Source: Candidatus Methylomirabilota bacterium
Lineage (GTDB): Bacteria > Methylomirabilota > Methylomirabilia > Methylomirabilales > CSP1-5
Assembly: GCA_022615475.1 (NCBI GenBank)
Contig: JAKEGQ010000003.1
Coordinates: 1-13,459 of the forward strand
DNA length: 13,459 nucleotides
Direction: 5' to 3'
The notes beneath the pieces are model-generated. The model had not been told where the DNA came from. It did no database searches and worked only from the letters and a program-made list of their open reading frames with translations. This document shows positions 6,618 through 13,090 of the stretch, piece after piece. A program made the translations under genes and the position numbers. Position 1 is the stretch's first letter. Every line of letters starts with the position of its first letter.

Positions 6618-8020
6618 TCACTCTTCGGCGGCGCCATCGCCTCCCGTTTCTGCCGGGTCGCCTTGGCCCGCCCCTCTTTGGTGACCTGAGGGGCCCGCCC
6701 GAAGGCCACGGCATCGGGGGGGACCGGGTCGGTGATCGTGGAGCCGGCCGCGATGATGGCCCCCCGGCTGATCGTGATGGGTGCCACCAGGTTCGCGTTG
6801 CTCCCGACGAAGACCTCATCTTCGATGATCGTCTGATGCTTGGCGAAGCCGTCGTAATTGCAGGTGATCGTGCCGGCCCCCACGTTCACCTTCTCTCCGA
6901 TCGTCGCGTCGCCGATATACGCCAGATGAGGCACCTTGGAACCCGCGCCGATGACCGCCTTTTTCACCTCGCAGAAATTTCCCACCTTGGCCTTCGACCG
7001 GAGGCGACTGTGCGGGCGGAGATGGGCATAGGGCCCGACCACGCACCCCTCCGCTATCTCGCTCTCGGCGATCACCGAGCCGTCCAGGATCGTGACGGCA
7101 TCGGCCAATTGGGAATTCTGAATCCGGCAGTGGCCATAGACGACGCACCCTGCACCGATCGTCGTGGCCCCCTGGAGGATGACGCCCGGGTAGATCACCG
7201 TGTCGGGGCCAATGGTCACCGCAGCATCAATGTAGGTGGTGGCGGGATCCAGAAGGGTGACCCCTTCCGCCATCAGCCGCTGATGCACCCGTTGCCGGAG
7301 GACGACCGCGGCCTGGGCCAGATCCGCCCGCGTGTTCACCCCCAGCACCTCGGCGGGATCGCGCGCCTCAACCGCAAGGATCCGGCGCCGTTGCCGGAGG
7401 AAGACCTCTACCACCCCGGGCAGGAAGGACTCCCCCCTGACTGGCGAGATCGGCACCTGCTTCACGGCAGGAAAGAGGGCCGCGCTAGCAAATCCGTAGC
7501 ACCCGGCATTGATCTCCTGCACTCCCTTCTCCTTCGCCGTTGCCTCGACCTCTTCGACGATCCTCCTGAGGGCGCCCCGGCGGTCGCGGAGGATGCGGCC
7601 GTACCCGGCGGGATTCTCCACACGAGCGGTGAGGACTGTCGTCACCGCGCGCGCCGCGCGGTGGGCGCCGAGGAGCCCCGCCACGGTCGCTTCGGTGAGG
7701 AGGGGAGTGTCCCCCGCCAGGACCAGGACGGTCCCGCGAAAGCCCGCCAGCGCCGTCTCGGTCTGGAGGACCGCGTCGGCCGTGCCCCGGGGCTCCGCCT
7801 GCTCTACGAACTCGACCGGCCGTCCCGCGAGAACCTGCCCGACTCCCTCGGCCCGGGGACCCACCACCAGCAGGACGCGCTTCACTCCCAGACCGAGACA
7901 GAGATCTACCGGATAGGAGATCAGGGGCCGGCCCAACAGGGGGTGGAGGACCTTGGGGAGCTGGGACCGCATCCGGGTCCCTTCGCCAGCGGCTAAGATG
8001 ACGGCACAAACGTCCTGCAT
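6608..8020 (-). CDS. glmU: Bifunctional N-acetylglucosamine-1-P uridyltransferase / glucosamine-1-P acetyltransferase
   Basis: Catalyses the last two steps to UDP-GlcNAc in the cytosol. The N-terminal pyrophosphorylase shows LAAGEGTRM (9-17), PKVLHPLLGRP, the metal-binding LAGDTPLL and GVNTRADLAQ (conserved Asn). The C-terminal left-handed beta-helix acetyltransferase shows PHLAYIGDATIG (catalytic His), VNVGAGTITCNYDG and KHQTIIEDEVFVGS. I chose the ATG at 8020 because LAAGEGTRM is almost N-terminal in the family; the frame stays open upstream to 8098 but that part is not homologous. Length 470 residues is slightly above the usual 456, owing to a Lys/Arg-rich tail ending in SDED. A sigma-54-like promoter (8072-8087) sits about 50 bases upstream; glmS follows in the same operon. 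Confidence 0.97.
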   Translation of the reverse strand: MQDVCAVILAAGEGTRMRSQLPKVLHPLLGRPLISYPVDLCLGLGVKRVLLVVGPRAEGVGQVLAGRPVEFVEQAEPRGTADAVLQTETALAGFRGTVLVLAGDTPLLTEATVAGLLGAHRAARAVTTVLTARVENPAGYGRILRDRRGALRRIVEEVEATAKEKGVQEINAGCYGFASAALFPAVKQVPISPVRGESFLPGVVEVFLRQRRRILAVEARDPAEVLGVNTRADLAQAAVVLRQRVHQRLMAEGVTLLDPATTYIDAAVTIGPDTVIYPGVILQGATTIGAGCVVYGHCRIQNSQLADAVTILDGSVIAESEIAEGCVVGPYAHLRPHSRLRSKAKVGNFCEVKKAVIGAGSKVPHLAYIGDATIGEKVNVGAGTITCNYDGFAKHQTIIEDEVFVGSNANLVAPITISRGAIIAAGSTITDPVPPDAVAFGRAPQVTKEGRAKATRQKREAMAPPKSDED

Positions 8021-8054
8021 CTCCGGCTCGGTGGGAAATATATCATCGCGATCA

Positions 8055-8077
8055 GTTGCACACTCTCTGCGTGCAAC
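8055..8077. repeat. 7-bp dyad overlapping the glmU promoter candidate
   Basis: GTTGCAC (8055-8061) and GTGCAAC (8071-8077) are perfect inverted repeats with a 9-base centre. The right arm contains the TTGCA of the -12 element at 8072-8087 and the left arm falls at the predicted start site. This makes a DNA operator as plausible as an RNA hairpin. Confidence 0.5.
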
Positions 8078-8087
8078 AAGCGACCCA
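8072..8087 (-). promoter_or_regulatory. Sigma-54 (-24/-12) promoter candidate upstream of glmU
   Basis: On the minus strand the bases read TGGGTCGCTTGTTGCA. Against the consensus TGGCACG-N4-TTGCA, 10 of 12 specified positions match, including the invariant GG and GC with exactly 10 bases between them. Transcription would begin near 8061, leaving a leader of about 41 bases before the glmU ATG. No good sigma-70 promoter is visible in the same gap. The window itself encodes a sigma-54 activator (11571-12923). An exact promoter of this quality in a 125-base gap is unlikely but not impossible by chance. Confidence 0.55.
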
Positions 8088-8145
8088 TATCCTAGCACAG
8101 CGCGTGAGGGCGGGGAAGGAAAAGCTCAGGACCTTGGAGGCCGCC

Positions 8146-9063
8146 TCACCCGGACTTCAGCAGGTAGCCGAAGCGGCGCAGGGCGTCCTCGTTCTTCCGC
8201 CACGCCTTGTGGACCTTGACCCACAGGCCAAGATACACGCGCGTGCCGAGGACCCGCTCGATCTCCTGGCGGGCCTGTTGTCCGATCCTCTTCAGCATCC
8301 TGCCCCCTTCCCCAATGATGATACCCTTCTGGGAGTCTCTCTCTACATAGATGGTGGCCTGGATGTCCACCAGGTCCGCCCCCGGCCGTTCCTCCATTTC
8401 GTCCACCCGGACCGCCACGGCGTAGGGAATCTCTTGATGCACCAGCTCGAAGACCTTCTCTCGGATGATCTCAGCCACGACAAGATGTGGCGGTTGATCC
8501 GTCGCCTGCTCAGGAGGAAAGAAAGGCGGGGCCTCCGGGAGATACCTGAGCAGGACCTCTTCCAGCAGGTTCAGGTTGACCCCCTCGGTGGCGGAGATGG
8601 GAACCACCTCGGCTGACGGGACCAGCTTCTGACACCTCTCGATAACGGGCAAGAGTCGCTGCTTGGGTTTGACCAAGTCGACCTTGTTGAGAGCCAAAAC
8701 GACCGGGACCTTGATGTCTTCGAGATATCCGCGAACCAGCTGGTCTTCATCGGAAAGGGGATTGGAGGCATCGATGACCCAGAGGATGAAATCCACCTCT
8801 GCCAAGGTCTTGCGGGCGAGCTTGACCATCTCGCGATTGAAGAGGGTCTCCGCGTGATGAATGCCCGGGGTATCTAAAAAGATCATCTGGTACGATTGCG
8901 TCGTCCTGACCCCCGCAACCCGGTTGCGGGTGGTTTGGGGCTTTGGAGAAACCGCAACCACCTTCTGACCCACAACGCGGTTGATCAGCGTGGACTTGCC
9001 GACGTTCGGCCGCCCAACGACAGCAATGAATCCTGCCTTATGCCCCGGGGGAGCATCGATCAT
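8146..9063 (-). CDS. era: Ribosome-assembly GTPase Era
   Basis: Essential GTPase that binds the 3' end of 16S rRNA during 30S maturation. G1 GRPNVGKST (17-25), switch I PQTTRNRV, G3 DTPG, G4 NKVD and G5 SATEG are all present. A C-terminal KH RNA-binding domain follows (VERDSQKGIIIGEGGRMLKR with its GxxG loop, ending WVKVHKAWR). The ATG at 9063 is chosen over an in-frame start at 9138 because GAGGTGAT sits at ideal distance before it and the resulting 305 residues match the usual 300 or so. It stands alone after a 244-base gap; glmU starts 125 bases after its stop. Ribosome function is known for the family; nothing in the protein looks unusual. Confidence 0.97.
   Translation of the reverse strand: MIDAPPGHKAGFIAVVGRPNVGKSTLINRVVGQKVVAVSPKPQTTRNRVAGVRTTQSYQMIFLDTPGIHHAETLFNREMVKLARKTLAEVDFILWVIDASNPLSDEDQLVRGYLEDIKVPVVLALNKVDLVKPKQRLLPVIERCQKLVPSAEVVPISATEGVNLNLLEEVLLRYLPEAPPFFPPEQATDQPPHLVVAEIIREKVFELVHQEIPYAVAVRVDEMEERPGADLVDIQATIYVERDSQKGIIIGEGGRMLKRIGQQARQEIERVLGTRVYLGLWVKVHKAWRKNEDALRRFGYLLKSG
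8208..8225. promoter_or_regulatory. Possible upstream activator dyad inside the era 3' end
   Basis: TGTGG and CCACA flank an 8-base centre, an 18-bp dyad about 120 bp upstream of the -24 element, a normal enhancer distance. Its overall size equals the TGTC-N10-GACA sites known for GlrR. It lies in coding sequence and the arms are only 5 bp, so chance is a strong alternative. Confidence 0.2.
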
Positions 9064-9198
9064 CGCATCACCTCGGCTGGAGCAACCCGCAGTCCGGATC
9101 AGGAGCGATGGGACGGTAGCATATTTGACGGACGCCACACAAAGTCATCGCTCGTTTTTCCTGCACCTCTTCGACAGTCCTGGGTGAGCAGCGACATA

Positions 9199-9233
9199 TG
9201 TAGGAATTACGCGGTCGTCCTGTAAGGATTACA
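9199..9233. promoter_or_regulatory. Pair of operator-like repeats upstream of era
   Basis: TGTAGGAATTAC (9199-9210) and TGTAAGGATTAC (9221-9232) match at 10 of 12 bases and are 22 bp apart start to start, about two helical turns, so both would face the same side of the DNA. The second is itself a dyad, TGTAA-GGA-TTACA (9221-9233). They lie 136-170 bases before the era ATG. This is a typical layout for a dimeric regulator; the protein is unknown. Confidence 0.4.
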
Positions 9234-9292
9234 CGGGCAGAGAGCGCCTGGCATGGCACGGGCGAGAGAGGATCTCGGGGGGCGAACATGTC

Positions 9293-9309
9293 GAGGAGGC
9301 TGCCTCCTC
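9293..9309 (-). terminator. Hairpin at the lipoprotein gene stop, weak terminator candidate
   Basis: GAGGAGG and CCTCCTC form a perfect 7-bp stem with a 3-base loop, overlapping the stop codon of the lipoprotein gene (9308-9310). No T-run follows on the minus strand, so intrinsic termination is doubtful; it may protect the mRNA 3' end or be chance. Confidence 0.3.
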
Positions 9310-9718
9310 AGCGCACGGTGGTCAGCAGGTCCTCCGCTAGGATCCTGGCCTTGTCTGCGAGCGCAAAGGCCCTCGGGAAATCCTTGAGCGCAATGGCCTC
9401 CTTCGCCTTGAACAGGAAGCTCCGAATGGTGGAAAAGAGCTCCTCCTGATCCTTGGCCAGCTTTTTCGCATTGATCTGCCGCACCATTCGCTCCGTGCTC
9501 TCGATTCTGGCTGCCGCTTGCTGCTTGAGTCGTTCCTCTTCCTCGCGGCCCGTTGGGGAGGAGAGGACGCGCGGAGGAGGGGGTTCCTCTCTCGCTGGGG
9601 ACCGTGGGGGCGCAGCCGCAGGGGGCGCGGCCGAAGGGGGTGGGACCACAGGGGCCTTCGATTGGGCACAGCCCGCCATGAGGACCGTCAACAAGAATAG
9701 AAAAGAAAGGACTCTCAT
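9308..9718 (-). CDS. Small proline-rich lipoprotein of a two-component operon
   Basis: I do not recognise the family. Of 136 residues, the first 16 form a signal peptide with the lipobox LMAGC; Cys17 would be lipidated, and the next residue, Ala, does not signal inner-membrane retention, so outer-membrane sorting is plausible. Residues 18-55 are a Pro/Ala-rich linker, and 59-136 a charged alpha-helical domain with a repeat-like pattern (SFLFKAKEAIALKDFPRAFA, then LADKARILAEDLL) as seen in helical-hairpin lipoproteins. It begins 39 bases after the kinase stop and has an AAGG-type ribosome-binding site, so it is very probably co-transcribed. By position it could sense or tether for the kinase, like QseG with GlrK in enterobacteria, but it is shorter and no sequence kinship is claimed. 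Confidence 0.8.
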   Translation of the reverse strand: MRVLSFLFLLTVLMAGCAQSKAPVVPPPSAAPPAAAPPRSPAREEPPPPRVLSSPTGREEEERLKQQAAARIESTERMVRQINAKKLAKDQEELFSTIRSFLFKAKEAIALKDFPRAFALADKARILAEDLLTTVR

Positions 9719-9757
9719 CGCTGCCGCCTTCGGCGATCCTGGCGCGGAGCCGGATCA

Positions 9758-11569
9758 CTAACGGGACCGGCTGACCGGAAGCCGGACGATCATGGTGGTC
9801 CCCCGCCCCACCTCTGATGAGGTCTCGATGGAACCGTTGTGCATGTGCACCACGCGGTACACCAAGGAGAGACCGATACCACTGCCGTGGGGTTTCGTCG
9901 TATAGTAAAGCTGATAGATCTTCCTCAGGTTCTCAGGCGGGATGCCGATTCCGGTGTCGGCGATGCCCACCCTCGCAAACTCCCACTCCTCCATCTCCGT
10001 CGAAATACTCACGACCCCGCCCTTCGGCATGGCCTGACAGGCGTTCAGCATGATGTTGAGGAAGGCCTGCCGCAGCAGCTCTTCGTCGGCGGGAATCAAG
10101 GGAAGGGTGGGGTCGAACTGGGAGGCGAAGCGGATACCCTCCTTCTGCCATTCTGTCTCCAGGAGGGTCGCCACCTCCCTGAGAAGCGTGTTGAGATCGA
10201 TCAGCCTCAGGCTCAGCTCCTCGGGGCGGATGAACCTCAAAAACCCTTGCACGACCCGATCCAACCGCCGGATCTCACTCCCGATGACCTCGAGGCTCTG
10301 CTGAACCTCCTCGGCAGGAACGTCGAGCCTTTCCTTCAAGAGTTCCAGGTGGATCATCATGGCATTCAGCGGGTTCTTGACCTCGTGCGCCATCCCTGAA
10401 GTGAGCCTGCCAAGCGCGGTCAGCTTGGCGGAATACGTGATCAAGGACTGCAGCGTCTTGATCGATTCGAGGTCCTTGAGAACCACCATGGCCCCCATCG
10501 CCCTGTGCGGATCCCTGACGAAGAAGAGCGAGACCAAGAATTCCTTGTTGCCGTCGTCGCGGGGGATGGTGACGGCGGCATTCCGAAAGCTGGCCCGCTG
10601 CTCAAAGGCGTGGTGTAGCAGCGGGCGGAGAGGGTGGAAAGGCCTCAGCATGTCATCCCACGACCGGCCGACGACCTCCTCAAGGGGCCGTCCCACGATC
10701 ACCTCCGCGGCCTTGTTGAAGAAGAGGGCCCGGCGGTCTTGGGTAAAGAGAACGATCCCGTCCTCCAAGTGATCGACGACCTGTTGCAATTGCGCCTTCT
10801 CACCCAGCATCCTCAGGCGGTCCACCTGCACCTCCTCTCCGAGGAGCTGGAGTTGGGAGGTCAGTTCGCCAATCTCGTCTCCCTGGCCCAGGCTGCCGCC
10901 ACTGCTTAAGGCATCCCGCCTCCCCCCGTTTGTCTCCCGGGTGAACCTGCGCATCGGCTTCAGGATCAGGGCACCGACACCCATGGCCACGAGCCAGGCT
11001 GCAGGCAGTGCCAGCCCAGCGAGGCCCAGGCTCTTTCCCACGGAGGCGTTCAGCTCCTTCCTCAACAGGCTGGTGGCGACCCCGAGACGGATGCTCCCGA
11101 AGGGCCTGTTGTCGAGGCTGAGGGGCAGTTTGGACTCATAAATTTTCCCCTCCTCGTACAGGGCATGGAAGCGCCGAATGGGATTGAGGGAGAGGAGTTG
11201 CTCCAGGCTCGGGCGCTCGGGGGCGGGCGAGCCCTCCTTCTCCCGTTCGCTGTGGAAGATCATCGTTCCCTTCTGGTCGGCGATCAGCGCGTACAGGAGG
11301 TGGGGCGAGTATCCGACACTCGCGTCAAGCAGGCTTCGTAGTTCCCGATCGCTCCTGAGGATCTCGGAGGGATTCGCGTCTCGGCCCCGCGAGAGGGACC
11401 GGCTGCTTTGCGTGTAGAGCTGCTTCGCGATCAGCTGCGCCTGTCGTATCGCCTCTTGCACCACGAGCGTGGTCAACCGTGAAACGTGAATGAAGGTGGT
11501 GGTGACCACCACCAGAACAGTCAACAGGGTAATCGCCAGGGCCTCTTTTCTTGTGATCCCGAACCACAT
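9758..11569 (-). CDS. Membrane-bound PAS sensor histidine kinase (NtrB-type)
   Basis: A 603-residue inner-membrane kinase. A transmembrane segment (about 9-29) and a second (about 181-203) enclose a sensor region of about 150 residues. A HAMP-like linker follows, then a PAS domain (about 262-370; HLEDGIVLFTQDRRALFFNK). The HisKA domain carries the phosphorylated His395 in MAHEVKNPLNAM. The HATPase domain has N-box NIMLNACQAM (505-514), G1 DTGIGIPPEN and G2 GSGIGLSL (562-569). The HEVKNPLN form is typical of kinases paired with NtrC-family regulators, and its gene begins one base after that regulator's stop, so translation is coupled. The signal is unknown; the extracytoplasmic domain may resemble a double-Cache fold, which I cannot confirm by eye. 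Confidence 0.93.
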   Translation of the reverse strand: MWFGITRKEALAITLLTVLVVVTTTFIHVSRLTTLVVQEAIRQAQLIAKQLYTQSSRSLSRGRDANPSEILRSDRELRSLLDASVGYSPHLLYALIADQKGTMIFHSEREKEGSPAPERPSLEQLLSLNPIRRFHALYEEGKIYESKLPLSLDNRPFGSIRLGVATSLLRKELNASVGKSLGLAGLALPAAWLVAMGVGALILKPMRRFTRETNGGRRDALSSGGSLGQGDEIGELTSQLQLLGEEVQVDRLRMLGEKAQLQQVVDHLEDGIVLFTQDRRALFFNKAAEVIVGRPLEEVVGRSWDDMLRPFHPLRPLLHHAFEQRASFRNAAVTIPRDDGNKEFLVSLFFVRDPHRAMGAMVVLKDLESIKTLQSLITYSAKLTALGRLTSGMAHEVKNPLNAMMIHLELLKERLDVPAEEVQQSLEVIGSEIRRLDRVVQGFLRFIRPEELSLRLIDLNTLLREVATLLETEWQKEGIRFASQFDPTLPLIPADEELLRQAFLNIMLNACQAMPKGGVVSISTEMEEWEFARVGIADTGIGIPPENLRKIYQLYYTTKPHGSGIGLSLVYRVVHMHNGSIETSSEVGRGTTMIVRLPVSRSR

Positions 11570-11570
11570 C

Positions 11571-12923
11571 CTACACCCCGTAGCGATGCAGCTTGTTGTG
11601 GAGAGTCTTCAGGCTGATCCCAAGGATCTCGGCCGCCTTCGTCTTGTTATTGTTCACCGAGGCGAGGGTCTCACGGATAAGGTTCTTTTCCGCCTCCTCG
11701 AGGGTGATCCCGAGAGGGATGGAGACGGAATCGGACCCCTCTTCCCTCGCCTTGCTGGTGAGGACGGGTGGCAGATGTCGCGCCGTGATGAGATCGGCCT
11801 TGCAGGCGATGACCGCCCGCTCGACCGTGTTCCGAAGCTCCCGGACGTTCCCGGGCCAGGGATATCGCATCAGGACCCGCAGCGCCCCTTCATCGACCGC
11901 CTTGATCCGCTTCTCGTACTTGGTGTTCAACTCCTCGATGAACGCCTGGAGGAGCAGCGGGATGTCGTCGCGCCGCTCCCGGAGGGGGGGGAGGGAGATG
12001 CAAAAGACGTTCAGGCGGTAGTAGAGGTCCTCCCTCAGGTTCCCATCGGCAATCGCCTTCAGGGGATCCTTGTTGGTGGCAGCCAGGACCCGGACATCGA
12101 CCTTGATCTCTGCCTTGCCCCCGAGGCGCCTCACCGTGCCGTCCTCAAGGATTCGGAGGAACTTTGCCTGGGTCGACGGACTCATCTCGGCGATCTCGTC
12201 AAGGAAGATGGTCCCCTCATGGGCCAACTCAAAACAGCCGATTCTCCGCTCCATGGCGCCGGTAAACGACCCGCGTTCATGACCAAAGATCTCGCTCTCT
12301 AGCAGCGTCTCCGGAATGGCCGAGCAGTTTACGGCGACGAAGGCTCCTTGGCTTCGGGGGGAAAGTTCGTGAAGGATGTGCGCCACGAGTTCCTTGCCCG
12401 TCCCGCTCTCTCCCGAGACCAGCACCGGGGCCGAGGTCGGGGCGGCAAGGTCAATGAGCCGGTACACTTCCTGCATCGGCCTGCCCTTGCCCACCAGCCT
12501 CCCGAACCCCCAGACCTCTTTCAGTCGCCGCCGCAGGAGTGTCACCTCCCGGAGCGCTTCCCCCTTCTCGAGGGCCCGCTGAATGAGGACCCTGAGCCGC
12601 GGGACGTCCACCGGCTTAGTCAGATAATCGTAGGCCCCCTGCTTCATAGCGGCCACCGCCGTCTCGATGGTCCCATGGCCAGTCAGCATGATGACCGCGG
12701 CGAAGGGTAACTCCTCCTGAAGGGCCTTCAAGAGCCCCAGCCCATCGAGCTTGGGCATGACGAGATCGGCGATGACGACCCCGGGAAGGAAGGCAACGGC
12801 CTTCTGGAGCGCCTCCTCTCCGTTGGAGGCCTCCTCGACCTCGTAGCCCCAGTTGGCAAGGAGCGCCCTCAAGCCTTTTCGGGAAGCCGCTTCATCGTCG
12901 GCAACCAGGATCCGCTGCCCCAT
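11571..12923 (-). CDS. NtrC-family sigma-54-dependent response regulator
   Basis: A 450-residue transcription activator. The receiver domain (1-120) has the acidic pair D9/D10, phospho-acceptor D53, T81 and K103. The AAA+ domain has Walker A GESGTGKE (171-178), the sigma-54 contact loop as GSFTGA (218-223; consensus GAFTGA) and Walker B FLDE (240-243). A C-terminal Fis-type helix-turn-helix (NKTKAAEILGISLKTLHNKL) ends the protein. On phosphorylation such proteins oligomerise at upstream sites and remodel sigma-54 holoenzyme. I prefer the ATG at 12923 over GTG at 12938 because GAGGAGAGGGAGG directly precedes it. First gene of a unit with the kinase and lipoprotein, served by the promoter at 12988-13016. 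Its targets are unproven; the glmU promoter at 8072-8087 is the only -24/-12 match I found here. Confidence 0.95.
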   Translation of the reverse strand: MGQRILVADDEAASRKGLRALLANWGYEVEEASNGEEALQKAVAFLPGVVIADLVMPKLDGLGLLKALQEELPFAAVIMLTGHGTIETAVAAMKQGAYDYLTKPVDVPRLRVLIQRALEKGEALREVTLLRRRLKEVWGFGRLVGKGRPMQEVYRLIDLAAPTSAPVLVSGESGTGKELVAHILHELSPRSQGAFVAVNCSAIPETLLESEIFGHERGSFTGAMERRIGCFELAHEGTIFLDEIAEMSPSTQAKFLRILEDGTVRRLGGKAEIKVDVRVLAATNKDPLKAIADGNLREDLYYRLNVFCISLPPLRERRDDIPLLLQAFIEELNTKYEKRIKAVDEGALRVLMRYPWPGNVRELRNTVERAVIACKADLITARHLPPVLTSKAREEGSDSVSIPLGITLEEAEKNLIRETLASVNNNKTKAAEILGISLKTLHNKLHRYGV

Positions 12924-12987
12924 CCTCCCTCTCCTCACTTTTGGGTGGAGAGTCTTGGTTCAATCCTGATTATCTGTGTAGGGCTGG

Positions 12988-13016
12988 AGTATCCCCCAAG
13001 CGGCAATCCCTGTCAA
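12988..13016 (-). promoter_or_regulatory. Sigma-70 promoter for the regulator-kinase-lipoprotein unit
   Basis: A perfect -35 TTGACA (13011-13016, minus strand), exactly 17 bases, then GATACT as -10 (12988-12993; 4 of 6 consensus). The start would be near 12981, giving a leader of about 58 bases before the regulator's ATG and its strong GAGGAG ribosome-binding site. Confidence 0.65.
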
Positions 13017-13025
13017 TAGCCCTGG

Positions 13026-13086
13026 TGGACACCACCGCCGGTGGCTCCGCCGCCCTTGGATCGTTTCCTCCCGCGCCAGGTGTCCA
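13026..13086. repeat. Nested inverted repeats after the P450 stop
   Basis: TGGACACC (13026-13033) and GGTGTCCA (13079-13086) are 8-bp inverted repeats 45 bases apart. A compact dyad CCACC-GCC-GGTGG (13032-13044) overlaps the left arm. They start 4 bases after the P450 stop on the minus strand, where a terminator is expected, but there is no T-run. The left edge is 10 bp upstream of the -35 of the next unit, so an operator role is also possible. Confidence 0.35.
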
Positions 13087-13090
13087 GCGA

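Noticed and set aside
6836..7996. 386-codon open frame on the plus strand
   Set aside because: Entirely antisense to glmU; translation is His/Arg/Pro-rich without motifs.
8021..8098. Longer glmU start
   Set aside because: The extra residues are not homologous to GlmU, and the stretch overlaps the promoter candidate and dyad.
9118..9123. TATGCT as a -10 element for era
   Set aside because: Only 4 of 6 consensus bases and no -35 at acceptable spacing; too weak to list.
9064..9138. Longer era start
   Set aside because: The inner ATG at 9063 has a strong GAGGTGAT ribosome-binding site and gives the family length.
9254..9270. TGGCACG, a -24-like element on the plus strand
   Set aside because: No TTGC-type -12 follows at the right spacing, and it would read antisense into the lipoprotein gene.
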